Origin: Oscillibacter sp.
Lineage (GTDB): Bacteria > Bacillota > Clostridia > Oscillospirales > Oscillospiraceae
Assembly (NCBI GenBank): GCA_022796315.1
Contig: JAAWIL010000082.1
Span: forward strand, 1-8,358
DNA: 8,358 nucleotides
Direction of reading: 5' to 3'
Shown: in pieces, positions 6,641 to 8,358 of the stretch
Layout of the letters: every line of letters begins with the position of its first letter
Numbering within the stretch: the stretch's first letter is position 1
The notes under the pieces: model-generated
The model's database searches: none
Told to the model about the DNA's origin: nothing
The model's input: the letters and a program-made list of their open reading frames with translations, nothing else
Program-made: the position numbers and the translations under genes

Positions 6641-7693
6641 ATGATGGAACATCCGCTGACGGTCATCTGCCCCGGAGAGGCGGTTTCCCCCCGTCTCTCC
6701 GCCGCCCTGGATTCTGCCCTGGAGGGCTGCCAGGCCCAGGTGCTCCCCCGGCTGGAGGGCCCGCCGGAGGGGCGGCGCATCCTGTTCGCCATCTCCCTGG
6801 ACAGCGGCGGGATCAGCCACGGGCTCTGTGACCTCCTGGGCTTCCTCCGGACCCGCCCCGGCTGTCTCCGGGGCTGTACCGGCGGCGTGCTGGTGGACGG
6901 GCCCGGGGAGCTGTACACCAAGGCCGCGGGCCGGGAGCTGGTGCTGGCGGCCAGCATGGCGGGCTGCGCCTTTCCCGGCCGTCCTCTGGTGGAAGCCACG
7001 GGGAACCTGCAGAATTTCACGGTCCAGGCCCGGAACGCCGGGTGTGATCTCCCGGGGGCCTACCACCTGGCGGCGGCGGATCTGGCGCGGCGGGTGCTGG
7101 CCTTTGCCCCGCCCCGGCGGGAACAGCCCCGGCTGCTGGTCCTCCACGCCTCCAGCCACCCCGCCTCCAACACCCTGGCCCTGTGGGCCCTGTGCCGGGA
7201 GCACCTGGAGGGCGTCTGTGACATCACGGAGATCGGCCTGCGGAACGGCACCCTGGAGGACTGCGCCGGGTGCCCCTACACCGCCTGTCTCCACTTCGGC
7301 GAGCAGGGGCGCTGCTTCTACGGCGGCACCATGGTCCAGGAGGTCTACCCCGCCATCCGGGGGGCGGACGGCGTGGTGCTCCTGTGCCCCAACTACAACG
7401 ACGCCCTGCCCGCCAACCTGACGGCGGCCGTCAACCGGCTGACGGCCCTGTACCGGGCCGCGCCCTTTGACCGCACGGCGGTGTTCGCCCTGGTGGTGTC
7501 CGGGTACTCCGGGGGGGACCTGGTGGCCAGCCAGGTGGTATCCGCCATGAACATGAACAAGGGCTTTTGGCTGCCGCCGGGGTTCTGTCTGCTGGAGACC
7601 GCCAATGATCCGGGGGCGGCGGCACGGCTGCCGGGGATCGGGGAGCGGATGGAGGCCTTCGCAAAAAACATTGTGGCGGGGATCAGGGGTTAA
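6641..7693 (+). CDS. Iron-sulfur flavoprotein-like NAD(P)H-dependent oxidoreductase with extra N-terminal domain
   Basis: 350 residues. The C-terminal half (about 164-350) is a flavodoxin-fold FMN reductase domain: LLVLHASSHPASNT (165-178) is the phosphate-binding loop, and LCPNYNDALPANLTAAVNRL (248-267) matches the flavin and dimer region. Four cysteines, Cys208, Cys211, Cys216 and Cys225 (CAGCPYTACLHFGEQGRC), resemble the compact [4Fe-4S] site of archaeal and clostridial iron-sulfur flavoproteins, with a wider third spacing. Residues 1-160 form a separate domain with GGVLVDGPGELYTKAAGREL (81-100) and MAGCAFPGRPLVEATGNLQN (106-125), not recognised. AGGAGG (6631-6636) serves ATG at 6641 (4 nt) or 6644 (7 nt, better spaced). 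It is translated with the dehydrogenase from one operon, suggesting a shared electron-transfer process (inference). Confidence 0.82.
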   Translation: MMEHPLTVICPGEAVSPRLSAALDSALEGCQAQVLPRLEGPPEGRRILFAISLDSGGISHGLCDLLGFLRTRPGCLRGCTGGVLVDGPGELYTKAAGRELVLAASMAGCAFPGRPLVEATGNLQNFTVQARNAGCDLPGAYHLAAADLARRVLAFAPPRREQPRLLVLHASSHPASNTLALWALCREHLEGVCDITEIGLRNGTLEDCAGCPYTACLHFGEQGRCFYGGTMVQEVYPAIRGADGVVLLCPNYNDALPANLTAAVNRLTALYRAAPFDRTAVFALVVSGYSGGDLVASQVVSAMNMNKGFWLPPGFCLLETANDPGAAARLPGIGERMEAFAKNIVAGIRG

Positions 7694-7713
7694 CGGGGGT
7701 TCCCTGCCAAAGG

Positions 7714-7748
7714 AAAAACAGGATGGGCAGCGCCCACCCTGTTTTTTT
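7714..7748 (+). terminator. Bidirectional intrinsic terminator between convergent genes
   Basis: AAAAACAGG, an A/C mismatch, TGGGC, loop AGC, GCCCA, CCTGTTTTTTT: a 14-bp stem with T tracts in both directions. It lies 20 nt after the flavoprotein stop and 13 nt beyond the stop of the convergent 76-residue gene, so it serves both. Confidence 0.93.
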
Positions 7749-7761
7749 GTATAAAGACGGA

Positions 7762-7992
7762 TTAAAACAGCTTCTTCAGCCCGTCCAGCTTGTCGCCCAG
7801 GTCCGACGCGGCCAGCTTCGCCTTGATGCCGGCCACCACAGGCTTCAGCTGCTCGTCCGGCAGGTTCACGCCCATCAGTTTCTCCACGGCTTTGATGGGG
7901 TCCTTCTGAAAGTCCTTCAGCAGGCCGGGGTCCTTCTGCAGCTTCTCCGCCAGCTCCTCTGCCGCTTCCTTCACGTCAACATGCAGATCCAT
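7762..7992 (-). CDS. Small helical protein, 76 residues, leader-peptide-like, unknown function
   Basis: Start ATG at 7992 has AAGGAG about 7 nt upstream; the longer open frame beyond it has no such site and crosses repeat DNA. The protein is almost all amphipathic helix and highly charged: MDLHVDVKEAAEELAEKLQK, DPGLLKDFQKDPIKAVEKLM, GVNLPDEQLKPVVAGIKAKL, then a tail ending GDKLDGLKKLF. The pattern 'L.KDPGLLKDFQKDPIKAVEKLMGVNLPDEQ' resembles the helical N-terminal part of Nif11/NHLP-type precursor leaders, in which a 'F..DP..al..l.G..LP' core is typical. There is no GG-type cleavage site followed by a Cys/Ser/Thr-rich core, so it is not a standard precursor. Similar small proteins are, from memory, common in clostridia. 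It shares a terminator with the flavoprotein gene on the opposite strand. Confidence 0.82.
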   Translation of the reverse strand: MDLHVDVKEAAEELAEKLQKDPGLLKDFQKDPIKAVEKLMGVNLPDEQLKPVVAGIKAKLAASDLGDKLDGLKKLF

Positions 7993-8040
7993 ATCGTTTC
8001 TCCTTTTTCCAGATCGTTTCCCGCCGGGATGGCGTGAAAC

Positions 8041-8070
8041 TACCCTGCCATGGACAGCCAGGCGTGTCAA
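8041..8070 (-). promoter_or_regulatory. Possible promoter of the 76-residue gene
   Basis: The minus strand has a perfect -35 TTGACA (8065-8070), but the sequence 17-18 nt downstream (CAGGGTAGT) is a poor -10. Position, about 50 nt before the start codon, is right. It may need an activator or the true -10 may be shifted. Confidence 0.35.
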
Positions 8071-8128
8071 GAGACTCCGGCGAATGGGCGCGTTCGATGG
8101 CGCAGTTTCTGGCGGTTCCTGCGGACCC

Positions 8129-8239
8129 TGTAGGGGCGGCAACCTGCCGCCCGTCCTCCCGCAACCTCCGGATTTCCCTGAGCCCTCTCCCGGCAGACCG
8201 GATCTCCCTTTGGACGGGCGGTTGATAACCGCCCCTACA
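8129..8239. repeat. REPIN-like element: two inverted hairpin modules around a 55-bp core
   Basis: The left module (8129-8156) is TGTAGGGGCGG, a 7-nt variable segment, then CCGCCCGTCC. The right module (8212-8239) is the reverse complement of the same arrangement with a different 7-nt segment. Each module folds by itself (GGGCGGC/GCCGCCC with a 5-nt loop; GGGCGGTT/AACCGCCC with a 3-nt loop), and the two modules can also pair with each other. No coding sequence lies within. This is the organisation of paired REP sequences; no target duplication is visible. Confidence 0.75.
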
Positions 8240-8251
8240 TAAAATCTCCTA

Positions 8252-8358
8252 AGAGCCTGTTTAATATCTCGACGTGTATGGATTGGCGAGTGGATTTTTT
8301 GCCCTGCAAGGCAAAAAGCCGCAGGCATCCTGACGGATGGCAAGGATTTTTAACGCAG
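8252..8358. repeat. MITE-like element, second copy, truncated by window end
   Basis: Collinear with 5091-5198 with one net indel: AGAGCCTGT at the left end (AGAACCTGT in copy 1), GGCGAG at 8285, CAAGG at 8307, CCGCAG at 8319, ATCCTGACGGAT at 8327 and ACGCAG at 8353, all at a constant offset of 3160 from copy 1. The copies are clearly diverged between these blocks. The right inverted repeat, if present, lies beyond the window. The segment also contains TTTTTGCC/GGCAAAAA (8296-8317), a hairpin absent from copy 1. Confidence 0.75.

Noticed and set aside
5230..7020. A 596-codon minus-strand open frame over the redox operon
   Set aside because: In-register antisense shadow of the dehydrogenase, with R/G/P/Q-rich composition and no recognisable domain.
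7993..8343. Upstream extension of the 76-residue protein to 193 residues
   Set aside because: It crosses both repeat elements and a likely promoter. The internal ATG at 7992 has a strong ribosome binding site.
1..8358. CRISPR arrays, tRNA, rRNA or defence and toxin-antitoxin systems
   Set aside because: No regularly spaced repeats, cloverleaf or rRNA segments, and no nuclease, toxin or antitoxin motifs were seen on either strand.

Overview
The window is GC-rich chromosomal DNA from a low-copy, ordinary-looking bacterial region. The rpoB protein, with its Firmicutes-type rifampicin region and no large Gram-negative insertions, together with strong AGGAGG ribosome binding sites, high GC and a YvbK-like acetyltransferase, points to a high-GC clostridial lineage of the Oscillospiraceae type (Flavonifractor/Oscillibacter-like). 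That placement is inference from sequence character, not a database match.

Layout. Positions 1-2958 hold the first 986 codons of rpoB on the minus strand; the C-terminus lies outside the window. It has its own near-consensus sigma-A promoter (3141-3169) and a leader of about 175 nt. Positions 3200-3310 hold two hairpin terminators. Two small minus-strand genes follow: a 61-residue single-span membrane protein with its own promoter, and a 65-residue soluble protein. The latter is divergent from a plus-strand pair, a YvbK-like GNAT acetyltransferase (3863-4342) and a PH/GRAM-like protein (4445-4771). A gene-poor stretch (4772-5388) carries a 163-bp MITE-like repeat with 14-bp perfect terminal inverted repeats and a possible coding remnant.

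Positions 5389-7693 form a tight two-gene plus-strand operon: a lactate/malate dehydrogenase-fold protein with complete catalytic residues and an unusual 110-residue N-terminal extension, then an iron-sulfur flavoprotein-like oxidoreductase with a large uncharacterised N-terminal domain. The spacing of 10 nt suggests they work in the same redox process, but the substrate is not readable from sequence. A strong bidirectional terminator (7714-7748) separates this operon from a convergent minus-strand gene for a 76-residue helical protein that resembles leader peptides of the Nif11/NHLP type.

The right end (8129-8358) is repeat DNA: a 111-bp REPIN-like element made of two inverted hairpin modules, and next to it a second, window-truncated copy of the 5091-5253 repeat. 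The two copies of that repeat differ by paired (compensatory) changes in a hairpin stem, the most intriguing signal here because it suggests selection on the folded form.
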